Shown here: positions 12,822-20,627 of the stretch, piece by piece
How the letters are laid out: each line of letters begins with the position of its first letter
Position numbering within the stretch: the first letter of the stretch is position 1
Assembly: GCA_964538505.1 (NCBI GenBank)
Contig: CAZIDY010000009.1
Location: 1-64,000, forward strand
Length of the DNA: 64,000 nt
Reading direction: 5' to 3'
Source: Zeimonas sp964538505
Lineage (GTDB): Bacteria > Pseudomonadota > Gammaproteobacteria > Burkholderiales > Burkholderiaceae_E
Notes under the pieces: model-generated
What the model was told of the DNA's origin: nothing
Databases searched by the model: none
The model's input: the letters and a program-made list of their open reading frames with translations, nothing else
Position numbers and translations under genes: made by a program

Positions 12822-15362
12822 ATGAGCGTCCCCGCAACGGCGATCGAAGCCACCGGCGCAGCGCCGCCGCCTGCGCAGCTGCGCGGCGCCATCGGTCTTT
12901 GGCACTTCCTCCTGATCTCCGCCCAGCTCGGCCTGGTGCTGCTGCTGTTCCGCCAGTTCCAGCTCGAATCCGCCGCGTTCCTCCGGCTCTCCGTCCTCGT
13001 ATTCGCCGGCTTCGCCATCCACGCGTTTCTACCGCTGGCATGGCGCATTCCGTTCTTCGCGCTGCTCAGCCTTGCATCGATCGCGCTGGTGCTCGGCGTC
13101 GTCAACGGTGCCTGGCTGATCGGGATCGGCCTTGTCCTGATCGGCGTTTGCCACCTGCCGCTGTCCTTTCGGCTACGGATCGGGCTACTTATCGCAATTG
13201 GAGCACTGCTGACCGCGCAGCGCGCGACGTTCGCGCCGTTTCCGTGGTCGGAGGCGATCTGGCCGATTCTCGGCTCGATGTTCATGTTCCGCCTGATCGT
13301 CTACCTGTACGACCTGCGGCATGAGAAGACTTCGGGAACCTGGGCGCAGCGGCTCGCGTACTTCTTCATGGTGCCGAATGCCTGCTTTCCGCTGTTCCCG
13401 GTGGTCGACTACAAGACCTTCCGAACCAACTGGTACGACGACGACGCCTACCGCACCTACCAGGTAGGTGTCGACTGGATGGTTCGCGGGGTGATCCACC
13501 TGATCCTCTACCGCGTCGTCTATTACCACCTGACGCTCGCGCCGTCGGAGGTGACCGGACCCGCCGAACTTTCGCAATACCTGGTGGCGAATTTCCTGCT
13601 CTACCTGCGCGTCTCAGGATTGTTCCACCTGATCATCGGAATGCTGCACCTGTTCGGCTTCCGCCTTCCGGAAACACACAACCGCTACCTGCTCGCATCG
13701 AGCTTCACCGACTTCTGGCGCCGGATCAACATCTATTGGAAGGACTTCATGCAGAAGGTCTTCTACTTTCCGGCGGTGTTCGCGTTGAAAAAGTTCGGCA
13801 CGACGAACGCGCTGGTCGTTGCCACGCTGTTCGTCTTCCTGATGACCTGGTTCCTGCACGCGTGGCAGTGGTTCTGGCTGCGCGGAACGGTGCTCTTCGT
13901 CTGGCAGGACATCCTGTTCTGGGCGATTCTCGGCGTGCTGGTGGTCGTCAACTCGTTGTGGGAGATCCGCCACGGTCGCAAGCGCACGCTGCGCCCCCAG
14001 GCGCGCACCGCGCGAGACGCGCTCGTTGTTATTGCGAAGACCTACGCGACGTTCTGGTTCATTGTGGTTCTCTGGTCGTTCTGGACCTCCGAATCGCTGT
14101 CGGGCTGGTTCGGGATGTGGAAGGCGCTGACCGGCGACTACACGATCGCGTTCCTGTTCTGGCCGGCACTCTCGTTGCTCGTGATCGTTCTTGGAACGAT
14201 GCAACACAACGGCGTACGCAACCTTCGCGGCTCCGACGTTCCGGCAACCGCATGGATGCGCGAGCGCGCGCTTACCGTCGTCGCAGCGGTTGCGCTGATC
14301 GTTGTCAGCATCGAAGGCGTATCGACATCGATCACCCCACAGGTCGCCACCTTCGTCCACTCGTTGCGCTCGGGCCAGCTCAGTCGGCTCGACACCGCCA
14401 AGCTCGAGCGGGGCTACTACGAGAGCCTGCTGGACGTGAACCGCTTCAATTCGCAGCTCTGGGAGGTCTATGCGAAGAAGCCGGCCAACTGGCTCGATGT
14501 GAACAGCGCCAACCTCAAGCGCTTCGTCCCCGGGTTTCAGCGCAACGAGCTCATTCCGTCGTTCGTCCGTACGACTCCGTATGGAACGGTCACGATCAAC
14601 CGCTTCGGCATGCGCGACCAGGACTATTCCCAGCGACCGGCTCCTGGCACGTACCGGGCGGCGGTGTTGGGTGCTTCGTCAGTGATGGGTTGGGGTGTGT
14701 CGGATGGCGAGACCTTCGAAGCGCTGGTCGAGCAGCGACTCAATACCGAGGCCATTGGCGGCGACATCGAGCGTTTCGAGTTGCTGAACATGGGCATCCC
14801 CGGGTACGACCCACCGCAGCAGATGACGATGGTCGACCGCGCGCTCGAGTTCGCGCCGCATGCTGTGTATTTCGTGGCGACCGGGCGTGAGATCTCGCGC
14901 TCGGTGCGCAACCTCGTCACGGCGACACGGGAACAACTCGAAATTCCGTTTCCGCAATTGCGCGACTTCGTCGCCAGAGCAGGAATCGAGCCGGAGATGG
15001 ACGAAGCGACGGCGATTCGGCGGCTTGCACCGGAAGGTCCCCAGCTTCTCGCCACGGTCTACGGCTACATCGCGCAGAAGACGCGCGCAGCCGGTGCCGT
15101 GCCCGTATGGGTTTTCCTGCCGCAGGTGCGCAGTGGGGCCTGGGAAGAGGAAACCGCAGAGGCGGTGCGAATTGCCAGGGAAGCAGGCTTCGTCGTTATC
15201 GACATGTCCGATGTTTATCGTCCGTACGACTACACCGCATTGCGGGTTGCGGAATGGGACGACCATCCGAACGTGCTGGGGCATCGGGTCATCGCCGAGC
15301 GGCTGCATTCGGAGTTGATGGCGCACCGCGCCGAAGTCTTCCATGTCGCTCGGGCGCGCTGA
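12822..15362 (+). CDS. MBOAT acyltransferase fused to an SGNH domain (DltB/DltD-like)
   Basis: This 846-residue protein has an N-terminal polytopic domain of roughly 12-14 membrane segments. It includes the MBOAT-type stretch SFTDFWRRINIYWKDF and the presumed active-site His in WFLHAWQWFWLRG (near residue 345). From about residue 560 a soluble SGNH domain follows: AAVLGASSVMGWGVSDGETF carries the Ser (near 616) and EWDDHPNVLGH the Asp-x-His (near 813). It should take an acyl group from a carrier at the membrane and esterify an exported sugar polymer. ATG 12822 has a good ribosome site (GGAGCAGGAAG) and starts before the first helix. It heads the row ACP, prolyl-AMP-like ligase, dehydrogenase, so those enzymes most likely supply its substrate. 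Confidence 0.85.
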   Translation: MSVPATAIEATGAAPPPAQLRGAIGLWHFLLISAQLGLVLLLFRQFQLESAAFLRLSVLVFAGFAIHAFLPLAWRIPFFALLSLASIALVLGVVNGAWLIGIGLVLIGVCHLPLSFRLRIGLLIAIGALLTAQRATFAPFPWSEAIWPILGSMFMFRLIVYLYDLRHEKTSGTWAQRLAYFFMVPNACFPLFPVVDYKTFRTNWYDDDAYRTYQVGVDWMVRGVIHLILYRVVYYHLTLAPSEVTGPAELSQYLVANFLLYLRVSGLFHLIIGMLHLFGFRLPETHNRYLLASSFTDFWRRINIYWKDFMQKVFYFPAVFALKKFGTTNALVVATLFVFLMTWFLHAWQWFWLRGTVLFVWQDILFWAILGVLVVVNSLWEIRHGRKRTLRPQARTARDALVVIAKTYATFWFIVVLWSFWTSESLSGWFGMWKALTGDYTIAFLFWPALSLLVIVLGTMQHNGVRNLRGSDVPATAWMRERALTVVAAVALIVVSIEGVSTSITPQVATFVHSLRSGQLSRLDTAKLERGYYESLLDVNRFNSQLWEVYAKKPANWLDVNSANLKRFVPGFQRNELIPSFVRTTPYGTVTINRFGMRDQDYSQRPAPGTYRAAVLGASSVMGWGVSDGETFEALVEQRLNTEAIGGDIERFELLNMGIPGYDPPQQMTMVDRALEFAPHAVYFVATGREISRSVRNLVTATREQLEIPFPQLRDFVARAGIEPEMDEATAIRRLAPEGPQLLATVYGYIAQKTRAAGAVPVWVFLPQVRSGAWEEETAEAVRIAREAGFVVIDMSDVYRPYDYTALRVAEWDDHPNVLGHRVIAERLHSELMAHRAEVFHVARAR

Positions 15363-15427
15363 AGCGCACGCCGGATCGAGTCAGACAAAGCAACTGCCGG
15401 CGCTGTCCGGCCGAGGGAACAGGAAAC

Positions 15428-15679
15428 ATGGACGCAGCCGTGCGAAGCGAAGTCAAGGAGTTCATCCTGAGGGAGTTCCTCCCCGGCGAGAATCCCGATG
15501 ACCTGACAGACGATCTGCCCTTGATCAGTGCCGGCATCCTCGACTCGATCGCCACACTCAAGCTCGTGATGCACCTCGAAGAGCGCTTCGGCATCACTTT
15601 GGCCGCCCACGAAGCGAGCAAGGAGCATCTCGATTCGATCGATCGGATCGTCACGCTCGTCCGAAGCAAGCGCGGGTAG
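15428..15679 (+). CDS. Acyl/peptidyl carrier protein of the prolyl module
   Basis: This 83-residue carrier protein has the phosphopantetheine site in AGILDSIATLKLV, Ser40. The segment EFILREFLPGENPDDLTDDLPLI is typical of stand-alone carriers that pair with DltA-like or prolyl adenylating enzymes. The gene lies 65 bases after the MBOAT-SGNH gene and 8 bases before the ligase gene. It should carry the amino acid as a thioester while the dehydrogenase at 17264 oxidises it, then present it to the acyltransferase. Apo-to-holo conversion needs a phosphopantetheinyl transferase from elsewhere. Confidence 0.92.
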   Translation: MDAAVRSEVKEFILREFLPGENPDDLTDDLPLISAGILDSIATLKLVMHLEERFGITLAAHEASKEHLDSIDRIVTLVRSKRG

Positions 15680-15687
15680 GAGGTCAC

Positions 15688-17247
15688 ATGCGGGAGTTCC
15701 GACCGTTGCATTGCGGCTTTGTCGAGGCGGCGGCCCGCTTCCCGGGGCGTACTGCAGTCGTCGAGCCCGGCCGGAGTTCGATCGACTACCGGGCGCTAGA
15801 CCGATTGTCCGATCGGCTTCGCGACCGTCTGGTCGCGCTCGGCGTGAAGCGCGGCGACCGCGTCGGGCTGTACATGCGAAAGTCGATCGACGCGATCGCG
15901 GGCATTTACGGCATCCTCAAGGCAGGAGCGGCGTACGTACCCGTCGACCCAGGTGCACCGGCTGCCCGGAACGCCTACATCCTGCAGAACTGCGCGGTGC
16001 GTGTCGCGCTCCTCGAGGAACGGTTCCACGAGCGTCTGCGCGCCGAGCTGGAATCGCTCGGTGCGCACCCGGAACTGATCATCCTGCCCGAGGCCGGAGG
16101 CGGTGACGGACTGAGGTCGGCGCTGGAAGAGGAGAGCGGCTTGGATCCGGGCAGCGGCGTCGACGTTTCGGAGAACGACCTCGCCTATATCCTCTACACG
16201 TCCGGCTCCACCGGCAAACCGAAGGGCGTGATGCTCTCGCACGAGAACGCGGTGAGCTTTGTCGACTGGTGCGCCCAGGTCTTCGAGCCCAGGCCCGACG
16301 ATCGATTCTCGTCGCACGCGCCGCTGCATTTCGATCTGTCGATCCTCGATGTCCACCTGCCGCTGGCGCACGGTGCGGCGGTGGTTCTGGTGAGCGAGGA
16401 AACCGGCAAGGAGCCGCAGCACCTGGCGCGGCTGATCGCGGATGAACGAATCTCGGTGTGGTACTCGGCGCCATCGATCCTTTCGTTGCTGGCGCAGTAC
16501 GGCAACCTGTCCGAACTCGACCATTCCGCATTGCGCCTCGTGCTTTTCGCCGGCGAAGTTTTTCCGGTGAAGCACCTGCGCAGTCTGTGCGAGCAGTGGC
16601 ACGGCCCACGTTACTTCAACCTGTACGGGCCCACCGAGACGAACGTTTGCACCTTCCATGAGGTGGTTCCGCCGGTGCCTGCGGATCGCACCGCGCCGTA
16701 TCCGATCGGCAGCGTCTGCTCGCATCTGGCCGCTCGTGTGCTCGACGAGAACGCGCAGCCGGTCTCCCTCGGCGAAGAGGGGGAGTTGTGCATCGCCGGC
16801 CGTGGCGTGATGCAGGGCTACTGGTCATTGCCCGAGCAGACCGAACGTGCCTTTTTCGCGGACGCCGATGGCACTCGCTGGTATCGCACCGGCGACGTCG
16901 TCGTCGAGTCTCCGTCCGGCTGCTACGTCTACCGGGGCCGTCGTGACCGCATGGTCAAGCGGCGCGGCTATCGCGTCGAGCTCGGCGAGATCGAGGCAGG
17001 TCTGTACCAGCATCCGTCAGTACGAGAAGCTGCTGTCGTCGCGCTGCCGGACGAAGAAGCAGGCGTTCGTGTGGTCGCCTTTCTCAGCGCCCGGGAGGCG
17101 CGGCACCCGTCGATGATCGAGATGAAGCGCTTCTGCTCGGAGCGTCTTCCTCTGTACATGATTCCGGACCGCTTCTCCTGGCACGACGCGCTGCCGAAGA
17201 CCTCCACCGACAAGGTCGACTACCAGCAGTTGAAGGAGATGGGCTGA
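15688..17247 (+). CDS. Stand-alone adenylation enzyme, predicted L-prolyl-AMP ligase
   Basis: This 519-residue ANL-superfamily enzyme has A3 ILYTSGSTGKPKGVMLSH (168-185), A5 NLYGPTET (311-318), A7 YRTGD, and the catalytic Lys509 in STDKVDY. Aligning to the GrsA numbering by eye gives specificity residues D216, L217, L220, Y259, L286, A288, L312, V320, C321 and K509, that is D-L-L-Y-L-A-L-V-C-K. From memory this is the code of PltF/RedM/PigI/CloN4, which load L-proline on a carrier for pyrrole formation. The general layout also resembles DltA, but the code does not suggest D-Ala. It follows the ACP by 8 bases and precedes the matching dehydrogenase by 16. Confidence 0.83.
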   Translation: MREFRPLHCGFVEAAARFPGRTAVVEPGRSSIDYRALDRLSDRLRDRLVALGVKRGDRVGLYMRKSIDAIAGIYGILKAGAAYVPVDPGAPAARNAYILQNCAVRVALLEERFHERLRAELESLGAHPELIILPEAGGGDGLRSALEEESGLDPGSGVDVSENDLAYILYTSGSTGKPKGVMLSHENAVSFVDWCAQVFEPRPDDRFSSHAPLHFDLSILDVHLPLAHGAAVVLVSEETGKEPQHLARLIADERISVWYSAPSILSLLAQYGNLSELDHSALRLVLFAGEVFPVKHLRSLCEQWHGPRYFNLYGPTETNVCTFHEVVPPVPADRTAPYPIGSVCSHLAARVLDENAQPVSLGEEGELCIAGRGVMQGYWSLPEQTERAFFADADGTRWYRTGDVVVESPSGCYVYRGRRDRMVKRRGYRVELGEIEAGLYQHPSVREAAVVALPDEEAGVRVVAFLSAREARHPSMIEMKRFCSERLPLYMIPDRFSWHDALPKTSTDKVDYQQLKEMG

Positions 17248-17263
17248 TGGCAGGGAGCACACG

Positions 17264-18412
17264 ATGGACTTCGCGCTGACCGAGGAACAGCGGATCCTGC
17301 GCGACAGCGTGATCCGCTTCGCCCGCGAGGCGACCAACGAGCGCCTCATCGAGCGCGACCGTGAGCAGAGCTTCTCGCGCGAGCTGTGGAAGCAGTGTGC
17401 GGCGATCGGCCTGCAGGGCCTTCCTGCGCCGGAGGAACACGGGGGTACCGGGCTCGATGCGCTGTCGTGTGCGATCGCGCTCGAGGCTTTCGGCTACGGT
17501 TGTCGCGATGGTGGCTTGGTCTTCTCGCTTTCGGCGCATCTGCTCGCCTGCGTCGTGCCGGTGTGGAAGCACGCGAATGCGCAGCAGCAGGAGCGGTATC
17601 TACGAGGTCTTTGCGACGGCACGCTGATCGGCGCGCACGCGATCACGGAACCCGGTTCGGGTTCCGATACCTTTGCGATGAGCACACGCGCCGAGCGCGA
17701 TGGCGACGGTTGGCGTATCAACGGGTCGAAGACCTTCATCTCCAACGCACCGGTTGCCGACCTCGTCGTCGTTTTTGCGGTTACCGACCCCGGCAAGGGT
17801 TTTCATGGCGGGCTCACCGCTTTCCTTGTCGAGACGGCAACGCCCGGTTTCCGTGTCGGGCGCAAGCTCGACAAGATGGGACTGCGTACCTCGCCGATCG
17901 GCGAGATCGCCTTCGAGGACATGCGAGTCGGCGACGACGCCGTGCTCGGCGAGGTCGGCGGCGGCTCGGCGGTATTCGCCACGGCCATGGACTGGGAGCG
18001 CATCCTGCTCGTGGCCGGACATGTGGGAACGATCGAGCGCCTGCTCGAGACATCGATTACGTATGCACGCACCCGACGGCAGTTCGGCCAGCCGATCGGC
18101 AAGTTTCAGGCGGTTGCACACGCCATAGCCGACATGAAGGTGCAGCTCGAGGCCGCGCGCCTGCTCGTGCGCCAGTCGGCGTGGCGGCTCGATCACGCGC
18201 GAAATGCGTCGCTCGATGCGTCGATCACGAAGCTTTTCGTCAGCGAATCGCTGCTTTCGGCTGCGCTCGCTGCCGTGCAGGTACACGGGGGGTACGGGTT
18301 CATGACGGAGTACGAGGTCGAGCGCACGTTACGGGATGCAGTGGCCGCAACGACGTACTCGGGAACGTCGGAGATGCAGCGGAACATCATTGGGCGGTGG
18401 CTGGGGCTGTAA
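17264..18412 (+). CDS. Acyl-CoA-dehydrogenase-like flavoprotein, predicted prolyl-ACP oxidase
   Basis: This 382-residue protein has the FAD/substrate motifs of acyl-CoA dehydrogenases (AHAITEPGSGSDT, near 124-136) and QVHGGYGFMTEYEVER. The usual catalytic Glu near the C-terminus is replaced: the site reads TYSGTSEMQR where most members have YEG. Instead Glu245 in MDWERILL occupies the isovaleryl-CoA dehydrogenase position, the arrangement reported for prolyl-carrier oxidases such as PltE. EAFGYGCRDGGLVF also resembles that group. With the ACP and the ligase it should convert carrier-bound proline to pyrrole-2-carboxylate by two two-electron oxidations. The start ATG 17264 follows a GGAG-type site. 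Confidence 0.83.
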   Translation: MDFALTEEQRILRDSVIRFAREATNERLIERDREQSFSRELWKQCAAIGLQGLPAPEEHGGTGLDALSCAIALEAFGYGCRDGGLVFSLSAHLLACVVPVWKHANAQQQERYLRGLCDGTLIGAHAITEPGSGSDTFAMSTRAERDGDGWRINGSKTFISNAPVADLVVVFAVTDPGKGFHGGLTAFLVETATPGFRVGRKLDKMGLRTSPIGEIAFEDMRVGDDAVLGEVGGGSAVFATAMDWERILLVAGHVGTIERLLETSITYARTRRQFGQPIGKFQAVAHAIADMKVQLEAARLLVRQSAWRLDHARNASLDASITKLFVSESLLSAALAAVQVHGGYGFMTEYEVERTLRDAVAATTYSGTSEMQRNIIGRWLGL

Positions 18413-18519
18413 GTTTCAGACTTCGTTGTGAAGCCAAAACCGGAGTCCGCCAACTACTTCCTGGAGCGCCGATGGGCACAGGATAAGATGCATGGTCCCG
18501 GTTTTGTCGATCTCCATCG

Positions 18520-19794
18520 ATGTCCATGCTTGCACTTGCCAGGCGCCGATATTGGGCCTGGAATGTCCACCTTCGTCGAGTTCGCCTGCTGCTCGAAGGC
18601 CAGCGCAGGCCCTTTGCGCGTGAAGTTCTGCATACGCACTGGAGGCACCTTTCCGGCGCGAAGGCATCCGGCCCGTTCGATCTGGATGCGGCGCTCGCTG
18701 CCGCGGTTTCCTGGTTGCTGCGCGCTCAGGCAGCGACGCCGGACGACGGTGTTTCGCTCGGTTACTTTCCATGCGACTGGGAACTTGGTTGGCGGCCGTC
18801 GTACCCGGAAACCACTGGCTACATCATCCCAACGCTGCTCGAATACGCCTCGCTTCGAGGCGACGAAACCATCTCGCGGCGTGCATTGGCCGCGGCACGT
18901 TGGGAAACCACGATCCAGATGCCGAGCGGTGGTGTGCAAGGCGGCCCTGTGTGCGCGCCCGCGCAGCAGAAGGAAGCAGTTTTCAATACGGGGATGGTTT
19001 TGCAGGGATGGACGGCAGCTCTGCAGGCAGATCCTGATCCGGTTCTGAGAACAGCGGCTCGTCGCGCAGCCGATTTTCTGGTGCAGGATATGGATGACGA
19101 CGGGCACTTCCGGACGCATGGGGCCTTTGTCGCTGCGGACCGCATCAAGACGTACAACGTGCTCTGTGCGTGGGCATTAATCCGTTTCGCCCAGCAGACG
19201 GGGGAAGCGCAGTATGCCGATGCCGCCGAACGCAATGCCGAGGCTGCTCTTGGCCAACAGCGCGCCAACGGGTGGTTCGACAACAACGATCTGGTCGATT
19301 CGACACGGCCACTGACGCATACCATTGGCTACACGCTGCAGGGCCTGCTCGAGGTAGGCGTTTGCTGCGCGGGCAGACAGGAATTCATCGATGCGGTACT
19401 TCGGGGGATAGAGCCGGTGATCGCGCATGTCCGAGCCGACGGCTATCTTGCAGGGCGGTTCGACTCGAACTGGCGTCCCGCCTCGTCTTCCTCCTGCTTG
19501 ACCGGGTCAGCCCAGCTGGCAATCGTGCTCTACCGGCTGTTCGAACTGCGAGGCAACCCCGAGCATCGCGACACGGCCGATCGGCTCGTTGATTTCCTGA
19601 TGTCCGTGCAGAGGCTTGACTCGGACGATGACAATATCAACGGGGCGATCGCCGGTTCGTTTCCCCTGCTCGGTAGCTACATGACGGCCGGTTACCCGAA
19701 CTGGGCGACCAAGTACTACGCCGACGCGTTGATGGCGCGCGCGCGGTCGCGCGCCATCAACATGGAGTCGAGCCACGTCGCGATGGCGAAATGA
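18520..19794 (+). CDS. Uncharacterised alpha/alpha-toroid-like protein
   Basis: I do not recognise a named family for this 424-residue protein. It shows repeated helical units with aromatic/acidic turns (SLGYFPCDWELGWRPSYPETTGYIIPTLLEYA, NTGMVLQGWTAAL, NVLCAWALIRFA), as in six-hairpin glycosidase or terpene-cyclase-like toroids. No signal peptide is evident, so it is likely cytoplasmic. Its stop overlaps the following AAC(3)-family gene (ATGA), which places it in the same operon as the acyl-transfer genes. It might act on a sugar or an undecaprenyl-linked intermediate, but that is a guess. ATG 18526 is an alternative start two codons in. Confidence 0.6.
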   Translation: MSMLALARRRYWAWNVHLRRVRLLLEGQRRPFAREVLHTHWRHLSGAKASGPFDLDAALAAAVSWLLRAQAATPDDGVSLGYFPCDWELGWRPSYPETTGYIIPTLLEYASLRGDETISRRALAAARWETTIQMPSGGVQGGPVCAPAQQKEAVFNTGMVLQGWTAALQADPDPVLRTAARRAADFLVQDMDDDGHFRTHGAFVAADRIKTYNVLCAWALIRFAQQTGEAQYADAAERNAEAALGQQRANGWFDNNDLVDSTRPLTHTIGYTLQGLLEVGVCCAGRQEFIDAVLRGIEPVIAHVRADGYLAGRFDSNWRPASSSSCLTGSAQLAIVLYRLFELRGNPEHRDTADRLVDFLMSVQRLDSDDDNINGAIAGSFPLLGSYMTAGYPNWATKYYADALMARARSRAINMESSHVAMAK

Positions 19795-20627
19795 ATCTGA
19801 AGGCGCGGGTCAAAAGCACTGTCCACAAGCTGCGGCGCGACTATCACAGTCTGGCGCATTCGTTCGGTGATGCTGAGTTGCTGCGGGGGCTGCACCAAGT
19901 GGGCGTGACGTCCGGGGATGTGCTGCTTGTTCACAGCTCCCTGGACGCGTTTGTCGGGTACCGGGGTAAAGCAACCGATGTAATCGGCGTGCTGCAGCGG
20001 GCAGTTGGCCAGGACGGTACGCTGATAATGCCGACGATCCCGTTCACTGGTACCGCGGTCGACTACGCACGATCCGGTGTCGTATTCGACTCGAAGCGGT
20101 CGCCGGCGCGGGTCGGCCTCCTGCCTGAGCTGTTTCGCCGTACGACGGGTGTCGTCCGCAGTCTTCACCCGACGCATCCGGTAGCCGTGTGGGGTCGACA
20201 CGCGCAGCAGATGGTTGCTGGTCATGAACGCGAGGAGACCCCGTGTGGTCCCGGTTCGCCGTATGGGAAGCTCGCAGCGCTCGATGGGAAGTCGCTTTTT
20301 CTCGGCGTGGGGATCAGTTCGATGACTTATTTCCATACGATCGAAGCGCGGCTGGAACCTCGGATGCCGATGTCGCCGTTCACCGCCGAGTGGTTCGACA
20401 TGCAATGTCGCGACGCGCAGGGCGTCTTGCACGATGTGCGCACGCGACTCTATGAGCCGGCCGTATCGCGTCGTCGACGCCTCGGAAAGCTCGAGGCCGA
20501 GTTGAAGCGGATCGGTGCATGGAACGAGACAATGGTTGCCCAGGTGGGAGTTCTGGCAATCGGTGCGCGCGATGCGCTGCAGGCCGCCGAGCGTCTCGCG
20601 GATCGCGGAGAGTTCTGTTATGAGTAG
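19791..20627 (+). CDS. AAC(3)-family N-acyltransferase
   Basis: This 278-residue protein of the aminoglycoside 3-N-acetyltransferase family shows LLVHSSLDAF, GTLIMPTIPFTGT, RSLHPTHPVAVWGRHA (with the conserved His) and GPGSPYGKL followed by FLGVGISSMTYFHTIE. In polysaccharide loci members of this family acylate amino sugars. It overlaps both neighbours: ATGA with the upstream gene and 8 bases with the FkbH-like gene. Because an ACP-loading enzyme and an ACP follow directly, its acyl donor may be an ACP thioester (for example glyceryl-ACP) and not acetyl-CoA. Antibiotic resistance is not implied. Confidence 0.85.
   Translation: MNLKARVKSTVHKLRRDYHSLAHSFGDAELLRGLHQVGVTSGDVLLVHSSLDAFVGYRGKATDVIGVLQRAVGQDGTLIMPTIPFTGTAVDYARSGVVFDSKRSPARVGLLPELFRRTTGVVRSLHPTHPVAVWGRHAQQMVAGHEREETPCGPGSPYGKLAALDGKSLFLGVGISSMTYFHTIEARLEPRMPMSPFTAEWFDMQCRDAQGVLHDVRTRLYEPAVSRRRRLGKLEAELKRIGAWNETMVAQVGVLAIGARDALQAAERLADRGEFCYE

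Noticed and set aside
15688..17247. DltA-type D-alanine ligase as the identity of the adenylation enzyme
   Set aside because: Overall architecture is similar, but the pocket residues D-L-L-Y-L-A-L-V-C fit proline, and a dehydrogenase of the PltE type follows, which a D-alanylation system does not need.
17264..18412. Inactive acyl-CoA dehydrogenase because the C-terminal Glu is missing
   Set aside because: A Glu at the isovaleryl-type position (Glu245) can serve as base, so loss of function is not indicated.
19791..20627. Aminoglycoside resistance gene
   Set aside because: The fold is the AAC(3) family, but the operon context with ACP-loading enzymes points to sugar acylation; resistance cannot be claimed.
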